A stretch of DNA of 64,000 nt from Pseudomonadota bacterium (lineage in GTDB: Bacteria; Pseudomonadota; Gammaproteobacteria; Pseudomonadales; Pseudohongiellaceae): NCBI GenBank assembly GCA_027621405.1, contig JAQCBT010000002.1, positions 1 to 64,000 on the forward strand, read 5' to 3'. Positions 16,799 through 25,421 of the stretch are shown one piece after another. Every line of letters starts with the position of its first letter. The first letter of the stretch is position 1. Made by a program: the position numbers and the translations under genes. The notes beneath the pieces were generated by a model, which saw nothing but the letters and a program-made list of their open reading frames with translations, ran no database searches and was not told the origin of the DNA.

Positions 16799-19105
16799 TC
16801 AGGCTGCTGCATGATGAAGCAATTGCCACAATCGCGCAGAAGTGACCGGCATGTCGACATGGCGTACCTGGTAGCCACTCAGCGCATCGACGATGGCATT
16901 GACAATGGCTGGCGGGGCGCCGATAGCGCCGGCTTCGCCGGCACCTTTTATTCCCAGGGGATTTGTGAGGCAGGGGACTTCATTGCGTTTGAATCGAATC
17001 ATGGGCAAGTCATCGGCTCGAGGCATAGTGTAGTCCATGAAACTGGCTGACAGTAGCTGCCCCGATCCGGACTCGTAGGCGCAGTGTTCCAGCAGTGCCT
17101 GGCCGAGGCCCTGTGCAATTCCGCCATGTACCTGACCCTCGAGCAGAAGCGGGTTGATCACGTAGCCGAAATCGTCAACAACCGTGTAGTCGATCACTTT
17201 TAAGGTGCCAGTTGCCACATCTATTTCCAGTTCACAGATATGAGTGCCATTAGGATAGGTGGCTTCGCCGGGTGCGAAGCTGTCCTTCTCGTCGAAGCTG
17301 ATGCCTCGCTCATCTGCGCAGGAAGCGGCGACAGTACGGAATGATTCGCTGCGGTCTGTTCCAACGACTCTGAACTCGCCACGGCTGAATTCGATGTCTG
17401 CCTCTGCTGTTTCCAGTAATTCGGCAGCCTGCTTCGTCGCTTGTTCGATGATGCGATCGGCTGCCGCCGTAATGGCTGAGCCTCCCACTGGTACCGAACG
17501 GGATCCCATGGTGCCGCCCCCGGTTTCGATCAGGTCCGAGTCACCCTGGACGATTCTTACATCTTCGAAGCTAACCGAAAGGCGCTCCGCCAGTATCTGG
17601 CGGAATGCGGTCTCATGACCCTGGCCGTTGGATTGAGTGCCGATGTACAGGGTGACCTGGCCATCGCCATTCACCGTGAGACGAGCCTCCTCCGGCGCGC
17701 CTCCTGCACAGCGCTCGATATAGCAGGCCAGGCCGATACCCCGTAGTTTGCCCCTGGAGAAAGCTTCTGTGCGGCGTGCAGGGAATCCATTCCAGTCCGC
17801 CATCTGCAGCGCATCCTCCATGTTGCGGCAGAATTCTCCTGAATCATAGGTGATGCCAAACGCGGTCTTGTAGGGCATGGCGGAAGTGGGGATGAAGTTT
17901 CTTCTGCGCAATTCATCCGGTCCCAATCCAAGGTCCCTGGCGGCCGCATCCAGCAGTCGTTCGATGGCATAGATGGCCTCGGGTCGACCGGCGCCACGAT
18001 AGGCGTCTACCGGGGCAGTATTGGTGAAGACGCCATGCACTTCTACATGGGCACTCGGAATGTCATAACAACCTACCAGCATCGCAACGCCGGCCGCCGT
18101 CGCTACGAAGGGTGACGCATTGGACAGGTAGGCGCCGAGATTGGCCACGGTAGTTACCTTCAGGCCGAGGATGCTGGCTTCCTTATCGAGGGCCAGGCGC
18201 AGGCGAGTCACATGGTCTCGACCATGGGTGTCAGAGAGGAAAGCCTCGCTGCGTTCTGAAATCCATTTCACTGGCCGATCAAGTTGGCGAGCCGCGTACA
18301 GGATGGCTACATATTCCGGGAAGAGGAATATCTTCATGCCAAAGCCGCCGCCCACGTCATAGCAACGCACCCTGAGATCTTCGGTCTTGCAATTGAAGAT
18401 CTGGGCCAGGCGGTTGCGAATTATGTGCACGCCCTGACAGGACACATGCAGTGCCAGCCGACCACTCTCATTCTCGACTTCGGCAATAGCACCCCTGGTC
18501 TCCATAGAGCTGGGGATGACCCGGTTATTGACCAGTTCCAGTTCAACTGTTCTGTCAGCCTGTTCCAGGGCGGACCGGGTGGCCTCTGGATTACCATCCT
18601 GCCAGTGGAAGCAGCGATTGTTTGGAGCAGAATCCCAGACCTGGGCTGCATCTTCATCCAGAGCACGATCGGTTTCTACAACAGCGTCCAGCACCTCATA
18701 GTCAATCCAGACCTGTTCGGCGGCATCTACTGCGGCAGTGCGTGTCTCTGCAACGACCAGGACCACCGCATCACCTACGAAGCGCACCTGGCCCTGGGCC
18801 AGGGCGGGCCGGGGAGGTTTGAAACAGGGTGAGCCGTCGATGTTTGGTGCGTCCGCACCGCAGGGCACATGGCCTATGCCTGCGGCTTCCAGATCTTCTG
18901 CTGTGTAGATTGCCAGAACACCGGGGACATTGCGGGCAGATTCGCAATCAATCTCCAGGATGCGAGCATTGGCATGGGGTGAGCGAACGAAGGTGGCCCA
19001 GGTCTGGCCATCCAGATTTACATCCTCGATGTAGCAACCCTCGCCACGGGTGAGGCGCTGGTCTTCCACTCGTGTAACAGCCTGTCCGATGCCAAATTTA
19101 TCCAT
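16799..19105 (-). CDS. Xanthine dehydrogenase / CO dehydrogenase family molybdopterin-binding large subunit
   Basis: 768 residues from the ATG at 19103-19105 (MDKFGIGQAVTRVEDQRL, the normal family N-terminus, with CAGGGACAGGAT before it). The longer frame to 19255 adds 50 residues that do not resemble the family. Molybdopterin-binding signatures include VGGGFGMK, the AYRGAGRPEA loop (form II type, not the AYRCSFR of true CO dehydrogenase) and the late GEAGAIGAPPAIVNA containing the catalytic Glu. The enzyme hydroxylates an unidentified small molecule. Neither the FAD subunit nor the 2Fe-2S subunit is adjacent, which is unusual for this family. Confidence 0.87.
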   Translation of the reverse strand: MDKFGIGQAVTRVEDQRLTRGEGCYIEDVNLDGQTWATFVRSPHANARILEIDCESARNVPGVLAIYTAEDLEAAGIGHVPCGADAPNIDGSPCFKPPRPALAQGQVRFVGDAVVLVVAETRTAAVDAAEQVWIDYEVLDAVVETDRALDEDAAQVWDSAPNNRCFHWQDGNPEATRSALEQADRTVELELVNNRVIPSSMETRGAIAEVENESGRLALHVSCQGVHIIRNRLAQIFNCKTEDLRVRCYDVGGGFGMKIFLFPEYVAILYAARQLDRPVKWISERSEAFLSDTHGRDHVTRLRLALDKEASILGLKVTTVANLGAYLSNASPFVATAAGVAMLVGCYDIPSAHVEVHGVFTNTAPVDAYRGAGRPEAIYAIERLLDAAARDLGLGPDELRRRNFIPTSAMPYKTAFGITYDSGEFCRNMEDALQMADWNGFPARRTEAFSRGKLRGIGLACYIERCAGGAPEEARLTVNGDGQVTLYIGTQSNGQGHETAFRQILAERLSVSFEDVRIVQGDSDLIETGGGTMGSRSVPVGGSAITAAADRIIEQATKQAAELLETAEADIEFSRGEFRVVGTDRSESFRTVAASCADERGISFDEKDSFAPGEATYPNGTHICELEIDVATGTLKVIDYTVVDDFGYVINPLLLEGQVHGGIAQGLGQALLEHCAYESGSGQLLSASFMDYTMPRADDLPMIRFKRNEVPCLTNPLGIKGAGEAGAIGAPPAIVNAIVDALSGYQVRHVDMPVTSARLWQLLHHAAA

Positions 19106-19310
19106 ATCCTGTCCCTGTGAAATGCCGCCCGAATTCCTGAAGAGGAAAGAGTGTATGGCTGAGCTGTGTTCTGCAAGGCTCGCCGCATATAGTCTGTAGA
19201 CTTGCGCCCATAAACTAACACAATCCTCATAGCCGGGCGACCGGGGGCGGGACATGGGACGGCGGGCTTGTTTCGAAGCGGGGGGTGAGCTGAAGTTCGG
19301 CCTGGCTGAA

Positions 19311-19724
19311 TCAGGCCACAGTGGTTTCCGGGCTATTGCGCCGGATCATCGACTTGACCTTTTCAGCTACCTCATTGACGTCGTAGGGCTTGGCGAGAAA
19401 TTCCACGTTGTCCATATTCTGGATCTTTTCCCTGAGCGCTTTCCCCTTGTCTGAGTAGCCTGTCACCATCAGGAAGAGGGTGCCAGGTTTTTCCCTGAGT
19501 ATCGTCTTGGCCATCTCGATGCCAGTGACTCCGCCGGGCAGGATGAGGTCGGAGAAGATGAGGTCTATTTCGGGGTTCTGCCTAAAGCATTCCACGCCGC
19601 CAGCGGCATCCCTGGCGGTAAAAACTTTGAAACCTGCGTATTCGAAGATATTGACTGCAAGGTCCATTACACCTTCATTGTCTTCGACTATCAGGATGCT
19701 GTAGTAGTTATTTTCGGAACTCAT
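19311..19724 (-). CDS. Single-domain response regulator (CheY-like receiver)
   Basis: 137 residues forming only a receiver domain: acidic pair in LIVEDNEG, phospho-acceptor Asp ~54 in LIFSDLILPGG, Thr in MVTGYSD and Lys in FLAKPYD. There is no output domain. It diverges from the hybrid kinase at 20270, and its sequence resembles that kinase's own C-terminal receiver (shared IFSD-[LI]-I, GI-E-[ML]-A and AKPYD), suggesting the two receivers arose by duplication and act in one phosphorelay. Confidence 0.9.
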   Translation of the reverse strand: MSSENNYYSILIVEDNEGVMDLAVNIFEYAGFKVFTARDAAGGVECFRQNPEIDLIFSDLILPGGVTGIEMAKTILREKPGTLFLMVTGYSDKGKALREKIQNMDNVEFLAKPYDVNEVAEKVKSMIRRNSPETTVA

Positions 19725-20269
19725 GCTTGCCTATGGCCATTCTTTACTTGCTTTACTTCGAGCATTCTATCAAAAGTGTGGCCCAGACCCCGGGTCTTTT
19801 CGTAACACAATGAGCCTTTCGGGCTCGCAAAATCAGTTAATGATTATTGCATTGCTCCGGATTCGCTGTTTTTCTCCGTTTCCGGTTGAATGCGAAAACC
19901 ATTGGAGGATAATCGTAACCTTATATTGCTGGCTTATGCAGCCTCGCTTGACAGACGCCAATACAGTTTATCCAACATTTTCCGGGGTCACCTGATTTAG
20001 CTCTTATTGCTAACAGAGCCAAGCAACTAGCAGTTTGCAACTACGTTGTTCAATCAAGCAGCTTTTAAAGTTACTTATGTTGCTAATTAAGCAATGTTCT
20101 GATGTAGTCTGATGCAGCTTCTCAGGGTGATCGGAAACTTTTATTTTTACACTGAATTGCGCCTAAACTGTTGCACGTTTTATTGCTAAATAAAACTGTT
20201 TTTTAGGTGAATCTGGTCTGTCCCCTGCGACGCTGTAGGAATAATACTTACAAGAATTTGCGAGGATTC
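19725..20269. other. AT-rich intergenic region of the divergent two-component genes
   Basis: 545 bp without a credible gene, clearly more AT-rich than the surroundings. It contains TTGCTAA three times (about 20007, 20083 and 20183), a CTCT/AGAG-flanked copy near 20001, and the perfect inverted repeat GTTTTATT-GCTA-AATAAAAC at 20177-20196 followed by a T run. These may be regulator sites for the divergent genes; no promoter is certain. Confidence 0.5.
20177..20196. promoter_or_regulatory. AT-rich palindrome upstream of the hybrid kinase
   Basis: GTTTTATT and AATAAAAC form perfect 8-bp arms around GCTA, 73 bp before the kinase start. The six T residues that follow make a weak intrinsic terminator possible; a protein-binding operator is equally likely. 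Confidence 0.35.
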
Positions 20270-22549
20270 ATGGCAGAAGAAAAGCTGTCGCAATCAGTTG
20301 CCAGGGAGCATGCGTATCGGCGTGAGCAGGTGCGCATGCTGTATCGGCAATTGCCGTTGATGTATCTGTCGGATGTCGTGGCCGGTGGATTCCTTTTCTT
20401 CGTACTCCTCGAGGACTTTTCCCAGTACTCTGCGATCATCTGGTTTGCGGTGATTACCGTGACTACTGCGGGTCGTGCCCTGGTGGCTCGCAACCATACT
20501 ACCCATCGTGTGGCCGACGCCGACATGCCGATGCGTTGGCGTTTCCTCGTCTGGGGTTCGACCTTTGCGGGCTTCATGTGGGGCAGCGCATGGTTATTAC
20601 TTCCGCAAAACCCTGAAGTCTTCGACGTTCTGATCCTTGGCGTCTGGATGGCTGGAATCCAGGCCGGTACCTCCGCCACCATGGTGATAATCAGGCAGGC
20701 CTACCTGGGATTTACCATTCCCCAGTCGGTTCTGTTCCTCGGCTATCTGGTCTTTTCCCCGGTCGAGGGGACTCTGCTGCTCGCGGCAGCGTATGTCATG
20801 TACATGGCTTTCATCGTGCCTATTGCCTTGCGCAGCGGTAGTGGCTTTGCTCGGCTCCTGGATCTGCAGATAAGCAATGCTGAGCTACGAGAATCCCTGC
20901 AAACAGAAGAAATGCGTCTTAGGCAAAGTACGGAAGAATTGATCAGGGAAAAGGAACAGTATCAGTTATTGCAGCAGGAAAAAGTCGCCGCGGATGAGAA
21001 GCTAAAGAGCGCAGCCGAAGAAAGGCTATTGCTGCTGGACACCGTTGGAGAGGGAATCTTTGGTCTGGATGCGCGCGGTAACATCACGTTCATCAACTCC
21101 TCTGCATTGCGTATGCTTAAACTGGATGAAGACACCACTATTGGGCGCAGCGCCCTGCAACTCATCAGTTCGACTGGTGCAGCCTCGGCCGCCAATGTAG
21201 AAGCCTTCGTGGCGATAAACCGCTGCCTGCAAAATTCCAGGCCCATTGAGAGTATGGAATGCCAGATGTTGGGTAGGGACGGGTTCGAGATTCCCGTGCG
21301 CTTTTCCTGCGCGCCAATCATCAAGGACGGCGGAGTCAAAGGCGCGGTGGTTAGCTTCATCAACGTGGCCAAGCAGAAAGAAATGGAGGCCATGTTGCTG
21401 CAGTCACAAAAGATGGAGGCTATTGGTCGCCTGACTGGTGGCGTCGCACATGACTTTAATAATCTGTTGACGGTCATCATGGGAAACCTGCAATTCCTGA
21501 AACGTCACATGCCAGAGGACGAGCGGCTGCAGGGATTTGTCGACAAAACGATCCAGGCGGCGCGCAGCGGTGCTGAATTGAATAACCGCTTGTTGGGCTT
21601 CTCAAGGGAGCAGGAGATTGAAACCGAGCTGGTGGAAATCGACAGCGTGATCCATGACATGGAGTACTTTCTGGACAGGTTGCTCGGTGAAAACGTGCAA
21701 CTGAAAGTAGAGCTCGGTGCGGAGTCACTGGCTGCCTACACCAATCGTACACAACTCGAAAATGCGATTCTTAACCTCGGAGTCAACGCCAAGGATGCCA
21801 TGCCCGATGGTGGTGTGCTGGAAATAGTGACTTCCAGGCAACGCATGAGAAACTCATTTGTTAGACAGGACGACAGCCTTGGGGAGGCTGATTATATCGA
21901 GATCCGGGTAACAGACTTCGGCTGCGGCATAGATCCGGAAATACAGGAGCGAATCTTCGAACCGTTCTTTACGACCAAGGACAAGGACAAGGGCACGGGG
22001 CTGGGGTTGGCCACAGTCTATGGCTTTATGCGCCAAACGGGGGGCAATATCACGGTCAATAGCCGAAAGGGTGAATGGACGACGTTTAAACTGTATTTCC
22101 CGATGGCAAAAGGTGCTATCGCTGCGGTTCCCAAGATCGAAAAGGTGGAGCGCTATCCAACCCTGAAGAATTACACAGGCAAGGTGTTGGTAGTAGAAGA
22201 CGACAAGAATGTCCGCGAGGTTGCTGTGCATACCCTGAAGGATGCGGGCTATGAGGTGCTTTCCGTTGCTGATGGTGAGGAGGCCCTGAAGAGCATTGCT
22301 GACAACCCGGATCTGCAGATGATCTTCTCTGATATCATCATGCCTGCAGGTATCTCGGGGATTGAATTGGCTGAGAGGGTGGTAAAAACCAGGCCGCAAT
22401 TACCCATATTGCTCGCCACGGCTTATACCGAGAAGTCATTGAAAGAAAAACTGGTGGCACTGAAGAATGTATCGTTCGTCGCCAAGCCCTATGACACCGA
22501 AGACCTGCCCGGGCTTATCCACAGCATGCTGGTGAAAGCCGCTTCGTGA
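20270..22549 (+). CDS. Membrane hybrid sensor histidine kinase (7TM-like / PAS / HisKA / HATPase / REC)
   Basis: 759 residues from ATG 20270, which has GAGG 9-12 bp upstream; the GTG at 20207 lacks a site and adds 21 unlikely residues. Several hydrophobic helices span ~30-185, followed by a coiled coil (~200-255), a PAS domain (~260-375), HisKA with H394 in GGVAHDFNNLL, a HATPase with N and G boxes (NAKDAMPDGG; GTGLGLATVYG), and a receiver with D688 in MIFSDIIMP. The HDFNNLL form is typical of hybrid kinases feeding single-domain receivers. The signal is unknown. The divergent receiver gene is the probable partner. Confidence 0.92.
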   Translation: MAEEKLSQSVAREHAYRREQVRMLYRQLPLMYLSDVVAGGFLFFVLLEDFSQYSAIIWFAVITVTTAGRALVARNHTTHRVADADMPMRWRFLVWGSTFAGFMWGSAWLLLPQNPEVFDVLILGVWMAGIQAGTSATMVIIRQAYLGFTIPQSVLFLGYLVFSPVEGTLLLAAAYVMYMAFIVPIALRSGSGFARLLDLQISNAELRESLQTEEMRLRQSTEELIREKEQYQLLQQEKVAADEKLKSAAEERLLLLDTVGEGIFGLDARGNITFINSSALRMLKLDEDTTIGRSALQLISSTGAASAANVEAFVAINRCLQNSRPIESMECQMLGRDGFEIPVRFSCAPIIKDGGVKGAVVSFINVAKQKEMEAMLLQSQKMEAIGRLTGGVAHDFNNLLTVIMGNLQFLKRHMPEDERLQGFVDKTIQAARSGAELNNRLLGFSREQEIETELVEIDSVIHDMEYFLDRLLGENVQLKVELGAESLAAYTNRTQLENAILNLGVNAKDAMPDGGVLEIVTSRQRMRNSFVRQDDSLGEADYIEIRVTDFGCGIDPEIQERIFEPFFTTKDKDKGTGLGLATVYGFMRQTGGNITVNSRKGEWTTFKLYFPMAKGAIAAVPKIEKVERYPTLKNYTGKVLVVEDDKNVREVAVHTLKDAGYEVLSVADGEEALKSIADNPDLQMIFSDIIMPAGISGIELAERVVKTRPQLPILLATAYTEKSLKEKLVALKNVSFVAKPYDTEDLPGLIHSMLVKAAS

Positions 22550-22629
22550 TTCCCTCCTGATGTACTTGTTGCTGCGCTCAAGCCGCATGGAAACTGGCAA
22601 TACCTGAAATTTCAGTAAAATTTACGTTT

Positions 22630-23463
22630 CTATTGGTGCCATAACTGAGGCTCCACGTTGTAGAAATCACGCAGTTCCCTGTACAGTTCCTCGTGATGGG
22701 TGGCCATCTCCTTCGGCCTCTCGAAGAAAGTCTCGGTAGCCACCGCAAAGAACTCCGCGGGATTGCTTGCGCCATACTGGTCAATCAGGCTGGCGTGATG
22801 GTGCGACTTGAGGAAATTCAGCTGTTCGAATTCCTTTTGGAAGACATGGGTCCAACTCTTGTAGGCACCCCGGGTATGTAACAGCGGTGCTCCATTGACG
22901 GCTCCGGATTCACTATCCAATTGATGGGCAAATTCGTGCAGCACAACATTCCTGCCGTCTTCCAGGTTGCATACGCCGTGCTCAACGTTATCCCAGGCCA
23001 ACACAACCTTGCCCTGATCCCAGGATTCTCCCAACAGAGCCGTGTGGCTGGTTGACACCAGTCCCAGGTCGTCACGGACTTCTCGAGTTGCAATGAAAGT
23101 GGATGGGTAGACCAGTATCGATCGCAGGCTGTGGTAGGCATAGCCATTCATGTTGAGAATGAGCAGGCATGCCTGTGCCGCAATGGTGAGTCGGATTTCG
23201 TCGGTGATTTGCAGGCCGGCACAGCCGACGAAATTGTGGTCGGCGAGAAAGCGCTTGATGAGGTTTTGCAGGCGTTGCTGTTGTTCGCCTGGAAGCTTCC
23301 TGTAGAAGGGGAGTCGGCGTTCGACAATGGATTGCCATTCTGATGGGAAGGGCTGGCGCTCTATTCGGCGGAGGCGGATATTGGGCCAGTAGACTACGTA
23401 GAAGATTACGGCTATGACGAGTAGCAGTAGTGCGCCTAGAGCGACTATTGAGGTGGTGTCCAT
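22630..23463 (-). CDS. mtfA: MtfA-family zinc peptidase
   Basis: 277 residues with one N-terminal membrane helix (~6-28). The zinc motif HEFAHQLD lies in VVLHEFAHQLDSESG, with a downstream acidic residue in EFFAVATETFFERP; both are hallmarks of MtfA. In enterobacteria MtfA binds the Mlc repressor and has aminopeptidase activity, linking it to PTS glucose control; whether Mlc exists here cannot be seen. The membrane anchor is common in non-enteric homologues. It converges on the hybrid kinase gene with an 80-bp gap. Confidence 0.88.
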   Translation of the reverse strand: MDTTSIVALGALLLLVIAVIFYVVYWPNIRLRRIERQPFPSEWQSIVERRLPFYRKLPGEQQQRLQNLIKRFLADHNFVGCAGLQITDEIRLTIAAQACLLILNMNGYAYHSLRSILVYPSTFIATREVRDDLGLVSTSHTALLGESWDQGKVVLAWDNVEHGVCNLEDGRNVVLHEFAHQLDSESGAVNGAPLLHTRGAYKSWTHVFQKEFEQLNFLKSHHHASLIDQYGASNPAEFFAVATETFFERPKEMATHHEELYRELRDFYNVEPQLWHQ

Positions 23464-23514
23464 GGCGGATCAGGGTAACAGAAAATCGGGTCGCTGATAG
23501 ATAAAGAGAGGGGA

Positions 23515-23548
23515 ATAAAAAAGCCCGCATTGGTGACAATGCGGGCTT
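23515..23548 (-). terminator. Rho-independent terminator of tRNA-Met
   Basis: Perfect 12-bp stem (23521-23532 with 23537-23548) and a GTGA loop, followed on the minus strand by a run of T. It lies 8 bp beyond the CCA end of tRNA-Met and insulates it from mtfA. Confidence 0.9.
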
Positions 23549-23555
23549 CTTGAGA

Positions 23556-23632
23556 TGGTAGCAATGGGTGGACTTGAACCACCGACCCCAGCATTATGAA
23601 TGCTGTGCTCTAACCAGCTGAGCTACATTGCC
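23556..23632 (-). tRNA. tRNA-Met (CAT), elongator type
   Basis: 77 nt including an encoded CCA. The acceptor stem GGCAATG/CATTGCT, D-arm AGCTCAGCTGG, anticodon loop TTCATAA and T-arm GGTTCAA are all present. G1 pairs with U72 and the layout matches elongator rather than initiator tRNA-Met, which has an unpaired C1-A72. A CAT anticodon could also be tRNA-Ile2 after lysidine modification, but the body resembles the Met elongator. Confidence 0.96.
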
Positions 23633-23671
23633 TCGAAACTTTCTCGGTCTTCCGATAGCACGTCATCTGAA

Positions 23672-23739
23672 AATTTTATTTTGAATTTTTGTCCTCGACG
23701 TACTACGTGTACGCCTGCGGAAAAATTCAAAATAAAATT
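23672..23739. repeat. 19-bp inverted repeat with 30-nt spacer
   Basis: Arms 23672-23690 and 23721-23739 are perfect complements (AATTTTATTTTGAATTTTT and its reverse). The GC-rich spacer contains GTAC-TACGT-GTAC. It lies directly 5' of the tRNA on its strand. It looks like an extragenic repeat element rather than a terminator. Confidence 0.8.
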
Positions 23740-23836
23740 CCCAGCTAACGCACTCTCGAAACCCCTCTTACGGTGAACGGCTTCATCTTCTTACGCTCCG
23801 CGTGATCTGTTCACTGCGAAAGCTTGACACTCTCGG

Positions 23837-23936
23837 CCTGGATCACTTCGGAGTAGTTCAATCCGAAAAGGCCGCGAATTTTGGCGATTTCGGGGCTAAA
23901 TGTCAAGAATGAGGCCTGCCCCTGCAGGCCCCGGAT
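23837..23936 (-). pseudogene. Possible coding remnant following the M20 peptidase stop
   Basis: After the TAG at 23937-23939 the same frame stays open for 32 codons to a TGA, reading in part FLTFSPEIAKIRGLFG and NYSEVIQAESVKLSQ, which looks protein-like in composition. It has no start codon or ribosome site. It could be a decayed C-terminus of another gene or chance. Confidence 0.25.
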
Positions 23937-25310
23937 CTAGTCGATTACCACGTTCCTGACTACAGCGTAGAAGTCGCCAACGGCCTGACGGAAGGCGGCT
24001 TCGCCGACCTGTTCGTCGTTGCCGTGGACGCCGGAGTGCTCACCGTCGTCGGTGATCAGCGGGTTGAAGCCGTAGCTGACTATGCCCAGGTCGCGGGTGA
24101 AGTGGCTGTCGGTAAAGCCGGTGCTGACACTGGGGAGTACCCGGGAACCGGGGTGGAGTTCCTGGGTAACGCTCTCGATGGCCCGGAACAGGCGAGTGTT
24201 GGTCTCGGATATGGCGGGGGTGAAGGCCATGATGGTCTGTATTTCGACCCCGGTATAGCCGATCAAATCGTCCAGCTCGGCGATGAATTGCTCGGAGGGC
24301 TTGTCCGGCAGGATGCGGCAGTCCAACTCGGCCCAGGCTTCCGGCGGAATCACATTGATCTTGCTGGAGCCGCTCATGCGGGTCATGGAACAGGTGTCCC
24401 GCAGCAGGGAATTGTGGCCCGGTCGCTCCTCGTGCAGGCGCTGCACGAAGGCCGGGTCCTGGATTGCATTGCTGATGTCAGCATAGGAGCCCGCCCATTC
24501 CTCGCTCATGTCCACCGACAGGGCGGCGAAGTAGTCGTTCACCGGGCCGATGATGCGCGGGGGGAAGGGGTTCTCCAGCAGGGTGTTCAGGGCCTGGACT
24601 ATGCGCGTAACCGAACTGGTGGTGCGGGGGGATGAGCCGTGTCCCGGGGTGTCGATGGCATTCAGGCGCAGCCACACGGGTACCTTCTGGGTGACTTCCA
24701 CCCCGAACACCACATCGCCTTCCTCACTGCGGCTGCCGCCGCCACCTTCATTCAGCAGAATGCCGATGTCCTCAAAGATTTCCGGGCGGTTCTCAATAAG
24801 CCAGCCTACACCATAGAAGCCGCCGGCCTCTTCGTCGGCGGTAGCCAGGAATACCACGTTTCTATTCAGCTCGACCCCGGAGCGGTGCAATGCCAGGAAC
24901 GTGGCCAGGTGCAGTGTGCCCAGTCCCTTCATGTCACGGGCACCACGTCCCAGGATGTAGCCATCGCGGATGGCGCCAGAGAGCACGGGAATGGTCCAGA
25001 ATTCTTCGTCCGCCGGGACCACGTCGGAGTGTTGCAGCAGGATCAGTCCCGGCTCGTCGCCACCTTCCAGTCGCGCCCAGATATTGCCCCGTCCTGGTGC
25101 GCTCTCCGCAGTCTCGTATTCGATGCCCTCGGCCTCGAAGATTGCCGCGAGGAAATCCACGGCGCGCGTTTCATTGCCCGGTGGATTGATGGTGTCTATC
25201 TGGATGTATTGTTGTAGCCAGCTTACTGCTTCATCCTCCAGAGACTGGGCATACAACTGCAAGGGGAGAGACGTCGCGAGCAGCGCGACAATAATTCTGA
25301 AAGTGTTCAT
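23937..25310 (-). CDS. Secreted M20-family metallopeptidase / deacylase
   Basis: 457 residues from ATG 25308-25310, preceded by AGGAG; the longer frame to 25406 is rejected because it hides the signal peptide (MNTFRIIVALLATSLPLQLYAQ). M20 metal sites are visible: HSDVVPAD, GRGARDMKG, and the catalytic EE in ATADEEAGG. A dimerisation domain follows at about 200-330. The enzyme should cleave N-acyl amino acids or short peptides in the periplasm; the exact substrate is not evident. Its neighbour 111 bp upstream, on the same strand, is a hybrid kinase. Confidence 0.88.
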   Translation of the reverse strand: MNTFRIIVALLATSLPLQLYAQSLEDEAVSWLQQYIQIDTINPPGNETRAVDFLAAIFEAEGIEYETAESAPGRGNIWARLEGGDEPGLILLQHSDVVPADEEFWTIPVLSGAIRDGYILGRGARDMKGLGTLHLATFLALHRSGVELNRNVVFLATADEEAGGFYGVGWLIENRPEIFEDIGILLNEGGGGSRSEEGDVVFGVEVTQKVPVWLRLNAIDTPGHGSSPRTTSSVTRIVQALNTLLENPFPPRIIGPVNDYFAALSVDMSEEWAGSYADISNAIQDPAFVQRLHEERPGHNSLLRDTCSMTRMSGSSKINVIPPEAWAELDCRILPDKPSEQFIAELDDLIGYTGVEIQTIMAFTPAISETNTRLFRAIESVTQELHPGSRVLPSVSTGFTDSHFTRDLGIVSYGFNPLITDDGEHSGVHGNDEQVGEAAFRQAVGDFYAVVRNVVID

Positions 25311-25421
25311 GATTTGCTCCTGATTACACGGGAATATTAAACCCGAAATGCTCCGCCAATGACAGCTGTGCGCATGGCTGTTGCCTCGCATCTGCTGAAG
25401 TGTCAATGGGGAGTATTAGAA

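Larger units (their letters stand above)
23633..23936. other. Intergenic region between tRNA-Met and the M20 peptidase
   Basis: 304 bp. It holds the large inverted repeat at 23672-23739 and, next to the peptidase stop, an open stretch in the peptidase frame (23837-23936) that may be a gene remnant. A GGCCTG/CAGGCC hairpin at about 23912 could weakly terminate the peptidase transcript. Confidence 0.5.

Noticed and set aside
16799-19105. True aerobic CO dehydrogenase large subunit
   Set aside because: The active-site loop reads AYRGAGR, not the AYRCSFR that marks CO-oxidising enzymes, and coxM/coxS are absent.
23556-23936. Integrative element at tRNA-Met
   Set aside because: No integrase, no duplicated tRNA end and no phage-like genes are found; only an inverted repeat is present.
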